Shown here piece after piece: positions 8,226-17,029 of a stretch of DNA of 64,000 nucleotides (position 1 is the first letter of the stretch; each line of letters starts with the position of its first letter). The DNA is from UBA9732 sp963621975. GTDB lineage: Bacteria; Spirochaetota; Spirochaetia; Sphaerochaetales; Sphaerochaetaceae. The notes under the pieces are model-generated. The model worked only from the letters and a program-made list of their open reading frames with translations, did no database searches and was not told where the DNA came from. The position numbers and the translations under genes are program-made. The stretch spans positions 205,191 through 269,190 of the forward strand of contig CAVFGI010000001.1 in assembly GCA_963621975.1 (NCBI GenBank). The letters are read 5' to 3'.

Positions 8226-9330
8226 TTATTTCTCCTGATTCCATCTGAGATAGGCTTCAATGAAGTTGTCAAGCTCACCATCCATGACAGCTTGAATGTT
8301 CCCAGTTTGTTCTCCTGTACGTGCATCTTTAACCATTGTATATGGTTGGAAAACATAGCTACGAATTTGAGAGCCCCAAGAAATATCCTTCTTTTCAATA
8401 GCCTCAGCTTTATGTTCTTCAGCAAGTTTTTCACTGTAATAATCATAAAGACGGCTTCTTAGCATCTTGAAACACTTATCCTTATTCATGATTTGAGAAC
8501 GTTCATTTTGGCATTGAACAACAATTCCGGTTGGATAGTGTGTGATTCTAACAGCAGAGTCTGTTTTATTGACGTGCTGACCCCCGGCACCCCCTGCCCT
8601 GTAGGTATCTATTCTAATATCTTCAGGTTTTATAACAATATCAATGTTGTCATCTACAACTGGAGAGGCATATACACTGGAAAAAGAAGTATGTCTTCTG
8701 GCATTAGAGTCAAAAGGTGAAATGCGTACAAGTCTATGCACACCGGCCTCCCCTTTCAAATAGCCAAAGGCATATGGGCCCGATACCTGTATTGTTACAC
8801 TCTTATAACCACCTTCATCTTCAAGTGTGTCCAAAATTTCAGCTTTAAATTTGTGACGCTCACACCACCTAAGATACATTCGCATTAGCATTGAAGTCCA
8901 ATCACAGGCTTCTGTACCACCAGCTCCAGCATGAATGGTTAAGAACATGTCTCCTTTGTCATATTTGCCATTAAGAAGAGTTTTAAGTTTTAATGGCTTA
9001 TATTCTGCCTCAATAGAGAGAATTTTATCATCAACTTCTTTGGCATATTCTTCATTATCACTATCCTCTTCTTCATAAAGCTCAATGAGATCATAAGTTT
9101 CGTTGATATCAGCAATTAACTTCTCAAAAGGTTGAATTGTATCTTTTATTGTATTAATTTGGGCAAATACTTTGTCCGCATTCTGCTTGTCGCCCCAGAA
9201 ATTAGGTTCTAAAGTCTGTTTTTCAAGCTCAGCTTGTTTTGCTTTCAACCCTTCCGGGTCAAAGTCCCCTCCAGATTGCTTGGGAGTCTTCTTTAAGCTG
9301 CTCAAGGAGCGCTCTATTCTGTAGTGTCAT
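8226..9330 (-). CDS. prfB: Peptide chain release factor 2, expressed by programmed +1 frameshift
   Basis: RF2 terminates translation at UGA and UAA. The main frame (8226-9260) carries the SPF recognition tripeptide (RISPFDSN) and the catalytic GGQ (AGGAGGQHVNKTDS). Starting that frame at 9305 would give a wrong N-terminus and no ribosome binding site. Instead an ATG at 9330, with AAAGGAG seven bases upstream, opens a 23-codon leader that ends CTT TGA C at 9264-9258. A GGAGG lies three bases before CTT. Slipping +1 on CTT joins leader and body as ...WRGL|DPEG, matching the family's RGYLDYD region and giving a 367-residue product. This is the known RF2 autoregulatory frameshift. The leader overlaps the end of the GH57-like gene by 17 bases. 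Confidence 0.95.
9258..9272 (-). promoter_or_regulatory. prfB +1 programmed frameshift site
   Basis: On the minus strand this reads GGAGGGGACTTTGAC: a Shine-Dalgarno-like GGAGG, a three-base spacer, the slippery CUU and the in-frame UGA followed by C. These are the known elements by which low RF2 levels promote the +1 shift in prfB. Confidence 0.93.
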
Positions 9331-11116
9331 AACTTTTCTCCTTTCTCTTTTCTATTCTAAGTCCAATCGTCAGGCGCGAGACCTGAAGAGGTCTCAAAGA
9401 GAGCTTCCTACGAATCTTAAATTGAGTATACTCATAAATTGTCTTATCTCCAAGACAGCTTTTAATTGTTTGTTCAATATTCTTGCACGAAATCTGTGCT
9501 TCTTCACTCAAGCCAATGGAAATTGTAAATGGACAAGCAGGACTATTGATAAAAACAGCACTAGTTGTCTCTGGTTCTGTCCCCATAAGCTTTCCTTCAC
9601 TAGTTTTCACATCCAATGCACGAGGTAAAGCAATATCTATGGTATTACAATACTCCACGCCATCTAAACTATTCTTGGAATCTAAATTCTCCACCTCAAC
9701 CTCAACAGAATGAGTAGATTGCCTAAACTTGAAATGCTTTGTGATATTAACAGGAATCTTCTTCAAGTCCAAGGCAGGGCCCTTCCCAAAGAACTCTGAA
9801 CGTTTCTTGTCTACGGCTGTCACCTCATATATCTTAGCCGATAATTTTGTTTCTTTTCCCGTAGAACTATCTATAAAGCTATCAGCAAAAATACCATCTC
9901 CACTATGCATTACAATATCGTAATTAGCAGGAATAAAGTTAATGCGACTAAGCATTGCACCTTTATTATTAAGATAGCAAATGCTTGATTTACCAAGAAT
10001 TATATGTTCAATTTGTCTTGAAGTTTCTAAAACTACATTAATTGGCAAATAAGAACTTGGAATTTTAGAAAGAAGTGTCTCCATCTCACAAAGACATTTA
10101 TTAGAAAAACGTCTTATGGCAGGATTCATATTGTTGTTAGGAATATAAAGAGCACAGGAACTCGCCTTCATAAAGAGATTTTCAAGATTTTTCCGCTCAT
10201 CGGTATTTTTTTTGCAATTACGAATAGCATCTCTGAGAATATTTAGAAGCCCAAAATTTCTATAAAGCACAGGATGTTCCAAAATATATTGGTTTATAGA
10301 AAGTGCATTTCCAAGTGAAATGTCTCTACCATATGGAGCCGATGTATAATAAAATGTTTTCTTTATTTCATTTTCATTTAGATAAACAGAAGGCAACGTA
10401 CAATTTTTACCAAGTTTGGAATATAATTGAGAAAAAACTTCTGTGCAGTTTTCAAGACCCATAAGTTGATCCAAATTCAACATAATTGTGTTAATTGCCC
10501 CTGTAACATTACCAGCAATTTTAGTTAAATTTTGCAGATATTTATTGTAGTCAATATTTCCTTTGTAAAACTCTAATGTTTCCTTTGAGAACCTATCGTC
10601 ATAAGGAAAGATAATTGTAGTCTTTCCCATTTCATCCATATAGAATGGCTGACTTAATAAAGTTTTGTCAGCCATTTGGTTATATGATGAAATCATTATA
10701 TAATCCAACCCACAATTTTCTGCAACAGGAACTAAAGTTGGTGAAAAAAGTTGATTGTAACACCATAGTCCCTTAGGTTTTTTTGAAAACCTTTTTCTTA
10801 GATAGGTTGTAGTCTTTTCAACATGTGAAGACCTTTCATGAGCCGGAAGAAGGGAAAGGATTATATCATAGTACCCAGAGGTTAAAATCTCCATTTGTCC
10901 CCTTCTGCAAAGGTCACAAATGAGCATATTTATTTCTGAACATTTAGATTCAATATATTCGTATTCACTTACACTTAAATGAAATAATAACTTAAATTCT
11001 GGATTTTCATTTATCATAGTAAGCAGAGGCTTTAACTGATTAGACAGCAAAGCCTCATACTCGTCTGATGAAGACCCAAAAGGTAGTTGACTGTAAGCGC
11101 CAAGAATATATTGCAT
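9314..11116 (-). CDS. GH57-like protein (4-alpha-glucanotransferase architecture) with catalytic motifs apparently lost
   Basis: The 600-residue length and order match GH57 4-alpha-glucanotransferases: an N-terminal barrel, a helical middle domain and a C-terminal beta-domain (DUF1926-like, about residues 360-600). Motif 2 is kept (GQMEILTSGYYD near residue 73). The nucleophile region, normally W-L-x-E-R-V-W-x-P, reads WCYNQLFSP, putting Asn121 at the Glu position. The acid/base region (HDDGEKFG in the Thermococcus enzyme, from memory) reads LNLDQLMG near residue 213. The WHGVFGG-like segment is also missing. I infer a non-hydrolytic glycan-binding or regulatory protein. AGGA precedes the ATG. 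It follows rnfB by 9 bases and overlaps prfB. Confidence 0.72.
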   Translation of the reverse strand: MQYILGAYSQLPFGSSSDEYEALLSNQLKPLLTMINENPEFKLLFHLSVSEYEYIESKCSEINMLICDLCRRGQMEILTSGYYDIILSLLPAHERSSHVEKTTTYLRKRFSKKPKGLWCYNQLFSPTLVPVAENCGLDYIMISSYNQMADKTLLSQPFYMDEMGKTTIIFPYDDRFSKETLEFYKGNIDYNKYLQNLTKIAGNVTGAINTIMLNLDQLMGLENCTEVFSQLYSKLGKNCTLPSVYLNENEIKKTFYYTSAPYGRDISLGNALSINQYILEHPVLYRNFGLLNILRDAIRNCKKNTDERKNLENLFMKASSCALYIPNNNMNPAIRRFSNKCLCEMETLLSKIPSSYLPINVVLETSRQIEHIILGKSSICYLNNKGAMLSRINFIPANYDIVMHSGDGIFADSFIDSSTGKETKLSAKIYEVTAVDKKRSEFFGKGPALDLKKIPVNITKHFKFRQSTHSVEVEVENLDSKNSLDGVEYCNTIDIALPRALDVKTSEGKLMGTEPETTSAVFINSPACPFTISIGLSEEAQISCKNIEQTIKSCLGDKTIYEYTQFKIRRKLSLRPLQVSRLTIGLRIEKRKEKSYDTTE

Positions 11117-11125
11117 TTTTAGTTC

Positions 11126-11926
11126 CTAATTTTTGACTTTAATAATATGTCGTGGACAAGCTTCAGCTGCATTTGACATTGCTTCAATATTATATGAGCC
11201 GTCATAGTTTGCACAAGCCAAATTTTGATCTACTTTAAAACCAGATTCAGGGAACTTATTTTCACAAATCTTACAACCAATACAACCAACGCTACAAACC
11301 TTTCGAACATCTGCACCCTTGTCTTGACTATTACAAGAGACTACATAAGGAGCGTCTGCAGGAATTAGTTTGATTACGTTATTAGGGCAAACTTTGGTAC
11401 AAAGTCCGCATCCTTGGCAGAGATCTGAATTAACAGCAAGAGTTCCGTCTTCTTTCCTATAAATGGCATTAGCAGTACAAACTTTCATGCAAGAACCAAG
11501 ATGAAGACAGCCAAATTTGCATCCATTATCACCCTTAAAGAGCATAGCTACAGCATTACAATCTTGTAATCCTTTATAGTCATAATCCTTAGTTGTATTC
11601 TCACAATTTCCACTACAGAATATATAGGCTACCTTCTTTTGTGCCATTTGAACTTCAACACCAAGAACCTGAGCCATTTTATTTGCAAGTTCAATTCCTC
11701 CAGGTGCACAAAGACCAGGCAGAGCCTTTCCTTGGAATACAGCTTCTGCATAGGCAGAACAACCCGCATAGCCACAACCTCCACAGTTTGCGCCCGGCAT
11801 CATGTTTTCAAGTTCATCTAGCCTTTCATCTTTAGGAACGGTGAGAAATTTATCAGCAATAGCAAGACCAAGCCCTAAGATTGCACCAAGACCAGTTATA
11901 ATTAAAAAAGCATATAAAATTGCCAT
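11126..11926 (-). CDS. rnfB: Rnf electron-transport complex subunit B (multi-[4Fe-4S] ferredoxin)
   Basis: This 266-residue protein has one N-terminal membrane helix and then the RnfB [4Fe-4S] domain (NCGGCGYAGCSAYA with a later GLCAPGG). A ferredoxin region follows (CLHLGSCMKVC and CQGCGLCTKVCPNNVI), and a further Cys cluster near the C-terminus (CSVGCIGCKIC, then ACPRHI). RnfB passes electrons from ferredoxin into the complex, which couples ferredoxin:NAD+ oxidoreduction to Na+ or H+ transport. GGGGAGG lies just before the ATG. It is the last rnf gene, 11 bases after rnfA. Confidence 0.96.
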   Translation of the reverse strand: MAILYAFLIITGLGAILGLGLAIADKFLTVPKDERLDELENMMPGANCGGCGYAGCSAYAEAVFQGKALPGLCAPGGIELANKMAQVLGVEVQMAQKKVAYIFCSGNCENTTKDYDYKGLQDCNAVAMLFKGDNGCKFGCLHLGSCMKVCTANAIYRKEDGTLAVNSDLCQGCGLCTKVCPNNVIKLIPADAPYVVSCNSQDKGADVRKVCSVGCIGCKICENKFPESGFKVDQNLACANYDGSYNIEAMSNAAEACPRHIIKVKN

Positions 11927-11937
11927 AACTTCCTCCC

Positions 11938-12531
11938 CTATACCAAATTAAGATTATAAAGGAGAGTCTTATCAAAGGCCATGAAAGCCAAAGCCATAAG
12001 ACCTGCAGAAATAAACGCAATTGGTACTCCTTGGAAAACCTTTCTAACTGGTTTTAAGTCAAGGCGTTCTCGAACATTACTCATAAGAACAATTGCCATT
12101 GTAAATCCAAGACCAGAGGCAACACCAGCGGTGAATGACTCAAGAAGATTATATGCTTCATCAACATTTATAAGTGCAATACCTAAAACAGCACAGTTAG
12201 TTGTAATAAGTGGAAGATAAATACCAAGAGCCTTATACAAAGCAGGACTCATCTTTTTTAAAACCATTTCAACCAGCTGAACCAATGCAGCAATAACCAG
12301 AATAAATGCAATGGTTTTTAAATATTGTAATTGAAGAGGAACTAAAAGTCCTTCATAAACACACCAACAAACTACGCTAGAAACTCCAGTTACAAAAGTA
12401 ACAGCTAAACCCATTCCAATTGCACTTTCACTGTTCTTAGAAACTCCAATAAACGGACAAAGACCCATGAACTGAACAAAGATAAAGTTGCTAATAAAAA
12501 TATAGGTTACGAGAATTCCAATATAACTCAT
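11938..12531 (-). CDS. rnfA: Rnf complex subunit A (integral membrane)
   Basis: This 197-residue, six-helix membrane protein is of the RnfA/NqrE type. It has the conserved NFIFVQFMGLCPFIGVS and LPLITTNCAVLG segments, including the two Cys residues that coordinate the intramembrane [2Fe-2S] centre shared with RnfE. Its start overlaps the rnfE stop as ATGA. Gene order C-D-G-E-A-B is that of other anaerobes. Confidence 0.96.
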   Translation of the reverse strand: MSYIGILVTYIFISNFIFVQFMGLCPFIGVSKNSESAIGMGLAVTFVTGVSSVVCWCVYEGLLVPLQLQYLKTIAFILVIAALVQLVEMVLKKMSPALYKALGIYLPLITTNCAVLGIALINVDEAYNLLESFTAGVASGLGFTMAIVLMSNVRERLDLKPVRKVFQGVPIAFISAGLMALAFMAFDKTLLYNLNLV

Positions 12532-13184
12532 ACACTAGCCCCCTCTTTCTTTGCTTTTTGAGCACTTCTTTCAGCTTTCCACATGAAGAAAGCCTTAAGA
12601 TAACCCATAAGTAACAGAGCACCAGCTGCCAAAGCCAATACTCTTATTGGATAATCTTTAAAGAATGGGATATGAATTACACCATCCCAAGAGCCAATAG
12701 GAATAAAGGTTATTGAACCAGAACCAAAAACTTCTCTTATGATCGAAATAAGAGAAAGTGACATTGTAAAGCCAAGCCCCATTCCAATTGCATCTAAAGC
12801 AGAATCTAAAACGGAATTCTTGCTTGCAAAAGCCTCTGCTCTTCCAAGAATAATACAGTTAACAACAATCAATGGAAGGTAAACACCTAGAGCCTCATAA
12901 ACACTAGGAAGGAAAGCATGGAAAACCATTTCAACAATTGTAACAAATGATGCTATAACAACAACATAGCAAGGAATTCTTACACTACTTGGTATTATAT
13001 CCTTTAGTAGAGAAATAAAGATGTTACTAAATAGAAGAACAAATAATACACCAGCTCCCATTCCAAGAGCATTAATCAACTGTGTTGTAACAGCCAATGT
13101 TGGACACATTCCAAGCATGATTATAAATGTTGGATTTTCTTTAAATAAACCCTTTGTTAATTCTTTTAAATGCTTATTAATCAT
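12528..13184 (-). CDS. rnfE: Rnf complex subunit E (integral membrane)
   Basis: This 218-residue paralogue of RnfA is of the RnfE/NqrD type, with conserved NPTFIIMLGMCPTLAV and LPLIVVNCIILGRAEAF segments carrying the two intramembrane Cys residues. About six membrane helices are predicted by eye, and the C-terminus is basic (KAERSAQKAKKE). ATGA overlaps link it to both rnfG and rnfA, so the subunits should be translated in a fixed ratio. Confidence 0.96.
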   Translation of the reverse strand: MINKHLKELTKGLFKENPTFIIMLGMCPTLAVTTQLINALGMGAGVLFVLLFSNIFISLLKDIIPSSVRIPCYVVVIASFVTIVEMVFHAFLPSVYEALGVYLPLIVVNCIILGRAEAFASKNSVLDSALDAIGMGLGFTMSLSLISIIREVFGSGSITFIPIGSWDGVIHIPFFKDYPIRVLALAAGALLLMGYLKAFFMWKAERSAQKAKKEGASV

Positions 13185-13747
13185 TTTGTAGCCTCCTTTG
13201 CATCAAGAGACTTAATGTAATCTGAGCCTGTTTTTAAGGCACTTGAAATACCGGTAAAGGTCATTGTAGCTCCACTTACTGCAGCAGAATCTACTTCAGA
13301 TAGCATACTTTTAGTTGTAGGAATTGGCTTTGTTGAAGTCCCAGTTCCAATAAATTTATCCATGTAACCTTCATTTTCAGCTTTTTTACCTACACCAGGA
13401 GTTTCGCTGTTGCTAACTAGGTTAACATTAGAAACAGAGCCATCGGTATTAAAGCTAGCTATTAAGGTGATGTCGCCTCCGTAGCCACGAGTATTCAAAC
13501 CTAGTATGTAGCCCACAACCTTTCCATTAGAATAGAGTTCATGCATGTAGTCTACAGTGGAGTCTCCAACGGGGATTTCTGGGCCAATTTCATTGCCATT
13601 GGCAACTACTTCTAAGGCTGCTGTAATTTTATCTGCCTCATATTTTTCAATATATGGTGTTGTAATAACATTAATTGTTGCAAGTAAGACTGCAGCAACT
13701 GCGCAAATTGAGGCAAGTACTAATGTTGTTTTTAGGTATTTACTCAT
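13181..13747 (-). CDS. rnfG: Rnf complex subunit G (FMN-binding)
   Basis: This 188-residue protein has one N-terminal membrane helix and an extracytoplasmic FMN-binding domain. The flavinylation motif SGATMTFTG is intact, placing the covalent FMN on Thr161. Conserved GYGGDI and SNSETPGVGKKAE stretches confirm the family. No apbE flavin transferase gene is in this window, so it must be elsewhere. ATGA overlap with rnfD. Confidence 0.96.
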   Translation of the reverse strand: MSKYLKTTLVLASICAVAAVLLATINVITTPYIEKYEADKITAALEVVANGNEIGPEIPVGDSTVDYMHELYSNGKVVGYILGLNTRGYGGDITLIASFNTDGSVSNVNLVSNSETPGVGKKAENEGYMDKFIGTGTSTKPIPTTKSMLSEVDSAAVSGATMTFTGISSALKTGSDYIKSLDAKEATK

Positions 13748-14793
13748 TTACTTACCTCCCCAAAGAGTTTGGGCTTTACAAACCTATCAATTGTTGGAGT
13801 TATTATGTTCATCATTAAAATTGCAACACTTGTTGCTTCTGGCAGTGAGCCAAAACATCTAAACAAGAAGGTTAAAGCTCCACAACCACAACCAAAGATT
13901 ATCATTCCTTTGTGCGTTACTGGTGATGTAACCATGTCTGTTGCCATGAAGAATGCTCCTAAGATTAAACCCCCTCTTAAGATGTTAGCTATAACTTCTC
14001 CATGAAACAGTCCTAGTCCTAATGGGATACCACCAAATATGTAGGTTAAAGCTGCAAAAGAACCAATGAAAGCAACAGGAATATGCCATGTAATTACTTT
14101 TGCAAAAATAAGATAAAGACCACCAAGAAGAAGAAGGAATTTTGAAACCTCTCCAATACAACCAGGAATATTTCCAAAGAATGCATCAATGTTGTAAGCG
14201 TTAATTCCTGTTAATGCTTGAACCTTTTGAGCAAAACTAGTTGTCTGTATACCTTGTTGAGCCAAGATTTCCATTGAATTTAACCCAACACTCTGACCTG
14301 ATGATGCAACAGTTTTAATAAGTGATAGAGGTGAAGCTTGGCTTGTAATATCAACTGCATGAATTGTATTTGGAAGAGTGAATGTACTCATTTGAGATGT
14401 AAAGGAGAAGAACACAAATACTCTTCCTGCCATTGCTGGGTTTGCCCAGTTTGCTCCAAGACCACCAAAGGTCCACTTAACTACAGCAATTGAAAAAAAA
14501 CTTGCAAGAGCTGGAATGAAAAGTGGAATTGTAGAAGGCATATTCATGCCAACTAAAAGGCCTGTAACTAATGCAGAACAATCCCAAATTGTATTTTCTT
14601 TACTTATTAAACCTAGAAGATATTCTGTAATGATTGCGCTAGCTGTTGCAACTAAAAGTACAACGGCTGCTCTAATGCCAAAGGCATAAACGCCCCAAAT
14701 ACAAGATGGTAATAGCGCAAATACAACGCTTAACATTATTTTTTGAGTGCTTGCACCACTATGAAGATGCGGAGAAGTGGTTACTGTTCTCAT
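13744..14793 (-). CDS. rnfD: Rnf complex subunit D (integral membrane, flavin-binding)
   Basis: This 349-residue polytopic RnfD/NqrB-type subunit has conserved ANWANPAMAGR, PVAFIGSFAAL and FFMATDMVTSPVT segments. The region that usually reads [ST]GATPL, where FMN is attached to Thr, is SQASPL here, with Ser154 in place of the Thr. Covalent FMN on this subunit may therefore be lost or linked to Ser. The start at 14793 has GGGGAGG upstream and an ATGA overlap with rnfC. A longer frame to 14877 would run deep into rnfC and is not family-like. Confidence 0.93.
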   Translation of the reverse strand: MRTVTTSPHLHSGASTQKIMLSVVFALLPSCIWGVYAFGIRAAVVLLVATASAIITEYLLGLISKENTIWDCSALVTGLLVGMNMPSTIPLFIPALASFFSIAVVKWTFGGLGANWANPAMAGRVFVFFSFTSQMSTFTLPNTIHAVDITSQASPLSLIKTVASSGQSVGLNSMEILAQQGIQTTSFAQKVQALTGINAYNIDAFFGNIPGCIGEVSKFLLLLGGLYLIFAKVITWHIPVAFIGSFAALTYIFGGIPLGLGLFHGEVIANILRGGLILGAFFMATDMVTSPVTHKGMIIFGCGCGALTFLFRCFGSLPEATSVAILMMNIITPTIDRFVKPKLFGEVSK

Positions 14794-16094
14794 TTCTTCC
14801 TCCCCATTTTCTTTCCAAATTTCATGGCTTGAGCCAAATCTAGGTGCGCTGGACAGGAGAAGGAGCATGAACCACATTCTTTACAGTCCATTAAGTGACT
14901 AGCCATAGCTTCCTCATATCTACCATGAGTTATTAGAGCATAGAGTCTTGTTGGTTCAAGTCCAATTGGACAAGCAGCAACACAACGTCCACAGTTAAGA
15001 CAGGCAGTACTTCTTCTATCAATTTGGTCTTTTATTGCTAAAATACCACTTGTTCCCTTAACAATTGGGGTGTTTTCATCAAAGAAAGCAAATCCCATCA
15101 TTGGTCCGCCGTTTATAAGTTTATCGGGCTCTAAAGAATACCCTCCAGCAAAAGAAATTAAATCTTTAACTGGGGTTCCTATTGGTGCAATGACATTACA
15201 AGGTCTGTTTATACATTCTCCTGTTACAGAGACAACTCTTTCAATGAGTGGTTTGTTGTATACTATTGCTTCATACACTGCAAATGTTGTTCCAACATTA
15301 ATTACTACAGCACCTACATCCAATGGAAGTTTCCCAGATGGAATTTCTCTGCCCAATGTAGCATTAATGAGTTGTTTTTCATCTCCTTGAGGATATTTCA
15401 TCTTAAGTAACTGAACTTCAATTGGCAGTTCTCTTAATTTAATTTCATCTTCAAGAACTTTAGCTGCATCGGCCTTATTTGCTTCAATTCCAATGATAGT
15501 GCGTGAAGGATTGACTATCTTTCTGCAAATCATGATACCTTCTAGGGTTTCTTTTGTTCTCTCAAGCATTGATCTGTGGTCTGCAGTAAGATATGGTTCA
15601 CATTCTACTCCATTGATAATTAAAGCATCTACCTTCTTACCTATTGGAATTGCAACCTTAACATGTAGTGGAAATGTTGCACCACCAAGACCAACTACAC
15701 CATTTTCTTTTATTTTTTCAATTAGTTGCTCACGCAAAAGATCTTGATAATCAAATTTTTTAGTAAAGAGTTCTGGCTGTTGTTCATCTGGAACAATTAT
15801 AAACGCATCACAACAGACACTGTTTGCTAATGTTACTTTTTTGATATCCTTAATAGTTCCAGAGACTGGACTATGAACATTTGCTGAAATAAAACTAGAA
15901 GCTTCGCCTATTAATTCACCCTTTTCTACATGGTCTCCAATGCTTTTTATTGCTTTGGCAGGTGCACCTAGATGTTGAGACAGTGATACTGTCAATTCTG
16001 AGGGCATGGGCAAGCGCTCAAGGAGTACCTTATGAGAGTACTCCTTTCTCTCAGGTGGATGGACTCCACCCTTTTTGAAAGTTAATAAAGACAA
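14790..16094 (-). CDS. rnfC: Rnf complex subunit C (NADH/FMN and [4Fe-4S] subunit)
   Basis: This is the NADH-side subunit. It has the N-terminal FKKGGVHPPERK stretch, the nucleotide-binding region (ENGVVGLGGATFPLHVK, NGVECEPYLTADHR) and two [4Fe-4S] motifs, CLNCGRCVAACP and CKECGSCSFSCP. The start is placed at TTG 16094 (434 residues). A perfect GGAGG lies five bases before it, and the product begins LSLLTFKKGG, as RnfC proteins do. An ATG at 16130 is possible but has no ribosome binding site and lies about 8 bases from the predicted transcription start. First gene of the leftward block. Confidence 0.94.
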   Translation of the reverse strand: MSLLTFKKGGVHPPERKEYSHKVLLERLPMPSELTVSLSQHLGAPAKAIKSIGDHVEKGELIGEASSFISANVHSPVSGTIKDIKKVTLANSVCCDAFIIVPDEQQPELFTKKFDYQDLLREQLIEKIKENGVVGLGGATFPLHVKVAIPIGKKVDALIINGVECEPYLTADHRSMLERTKETLEGIMICRKIVNPSRTIIGIEANKADAAKVLEDEIKLRELPIEVQLLKMKYPQGDEKQLINATLGREIPSGKLPLDVGAVVINVGTTFAVYEAIVYNKPLIERVVSVTGECINRPCNVIAPIGTPVKDLISFAGGYSLEPDKLINGGPMMGFAFFDENTPIVKGTSGILAIKDQIDRRSTACLNCGRCVAACPIGLEPTRLYALITHGRYEEAMASHLMDCKECGSCSFSCPAHLDLAQAMKFGKKMGRKK

Positions 16095-16123
16095 TTTCTC
16101 CTCCGAATTTTTTTGTTCTATCC

Positions 16124-16152
16124 TTTGCATTTTATAGCACTTTTACTATAAT
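16124..16152 (+). promoter_or_regulatory. Divergent promoter region for the P-loop gene and rnfC
   Basis: Rightward: TTTGCA (16124-16129), a 17-base spacer and TATAAT (16147-16152), with the ATG only seven bases further on at 16160. Leftward: TATAGT (rc of 16145-16150) can serve rnfC. The -10 boxes overlap in ACTATAAT (16145-16152). The leftward -35 is weak. Confidence 0.55.
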
Positions 16153-16159
16153 GTTAACT

Positions 16160-17029
16160 ATGAAAATGACGTTCTTTAGCTCTTTCTTCAAACCTTCTCA
16201 AGTGAAAGTTTATGCTTTAGTAGGCAGAAGTGGCACTGGAAAGAGTTTTAGAGCTCAACTTGTTGCTGATAAGTATCACATTCCTCTAATTATTGATGAT
16301 GGTCTACTAATCAAACATGATGGAATAATTGCTGGAAAGAGTGCAAAACAGGAATCTAATTTTCTTACTGCCGTAAAATGTGCTTTGTTTCAAGATGAGG
16401 ATCATCTTAATGAAGTTTTAACTGCACTGAGAAATGAAAAATACAAGAAAATTCTCATTATAGGGACTTCTGATAAAATGGCAGTTAAAATTGCACGTCG
16501 TCTGAACTTACCAGATCCCAGCGTAATTATTCATATTGAAGATGTTGCTAGCAAAGAAGAAATTGATACAGCAATGCGTATTCGTTATACAGAGGGAAAA
16601 CATGTAATTCCTGTTCCTCCCCTTCAAATTACCCGTAACTACCCTTCTATTGTTTATGATTCAATCCTAGTTGGACTTAAAAAGCGTTTTCCTTTTCTTC
16701 CATTCGCAACAAGAACACAAACAGTTGAAAAAACGTTGGTTTGCCCTGAATTCAGCAAACAGGAAGAAAGCACAGTTAGCGAGACAGCTTTGTCTCAAAT
16801 GATAAACCACTGTCTTGGAGAATATGGCAATGCACTTAAACTGGAGAAAATCTCATTTGAAAAAGGTAATGAGGGTTATGACATTGTGATAACAACAAGA
16901 ACCCCCCAAAAACTCTCCAGTCAAACCATTCTAGATTTAGAAGAATCAATCTCTGATTCTCTTGAAAAATATGGTGGAATATTAATTCACAAAGTAACTA
17001 TTCAGTCACAGACGTGGCAACAGCTGTAG
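16160..17029 (+). CDS. P-loop ATP-binding protein of unknown function
   Basis: This 289-residue protein has a Walker A at about residue 20 (GRSGTGKS) and a Walker B-like KKILIIGTSD near residue 105. The following EDVASKEEIDTAMRIRYTEGKHVIPVP stretch suggests a kinase or AAA-like core. The C-terminal 90 residues form a separate alpha/beta domain weakly similar to Asp23/alkaline-shock proteins. I recognise no named family. The start at 16160 is chosen because an ATG at 16151 lies inside the -10 box. The ATG at 16160 is about where transcription should begin, implying a leaderless mRNA. Its last 32 bases overlap the tail of pcnB. Confidence 0.75.
   Translation: MKMTFFSSFFKPSQVKVYALVGRSGTGKSFRAQLVADKYHIPLIIDDGLLIKHDGIIAGKSAKQESNFLTAVKCALFQDEDHLNEVLTALRNEKYKKILIIGTSDKMAVKIARRLNLPDPSVIIHIEDVASKEEIDTAMRIRYTEGKHVIPVPPLQITRNYPSIVYDSILVGLKKRFPFLPFATRTQTVEKTLVCPEFSKQEESTVSETALSQMINHCLGEYGNALKLEKISFEKGNEGYDIVITTRTPQKLSSQTILDLEESISDSLEKYGGILIHKVTIQSQTWQQL

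Noticed and set aside
9261..9330. prfB as a broken gene
   Set aside because: The in-frame TGA is the known RF2 frameshift signal, not a mutation.
16998..17029. Frameshift or truncation at the pcnB / P-loop gene overlap
   Set aside because: Both frames end in natural stops with a sensible C-terminus (basic tail in PcnB); other convergent pairs here overlap likewise.
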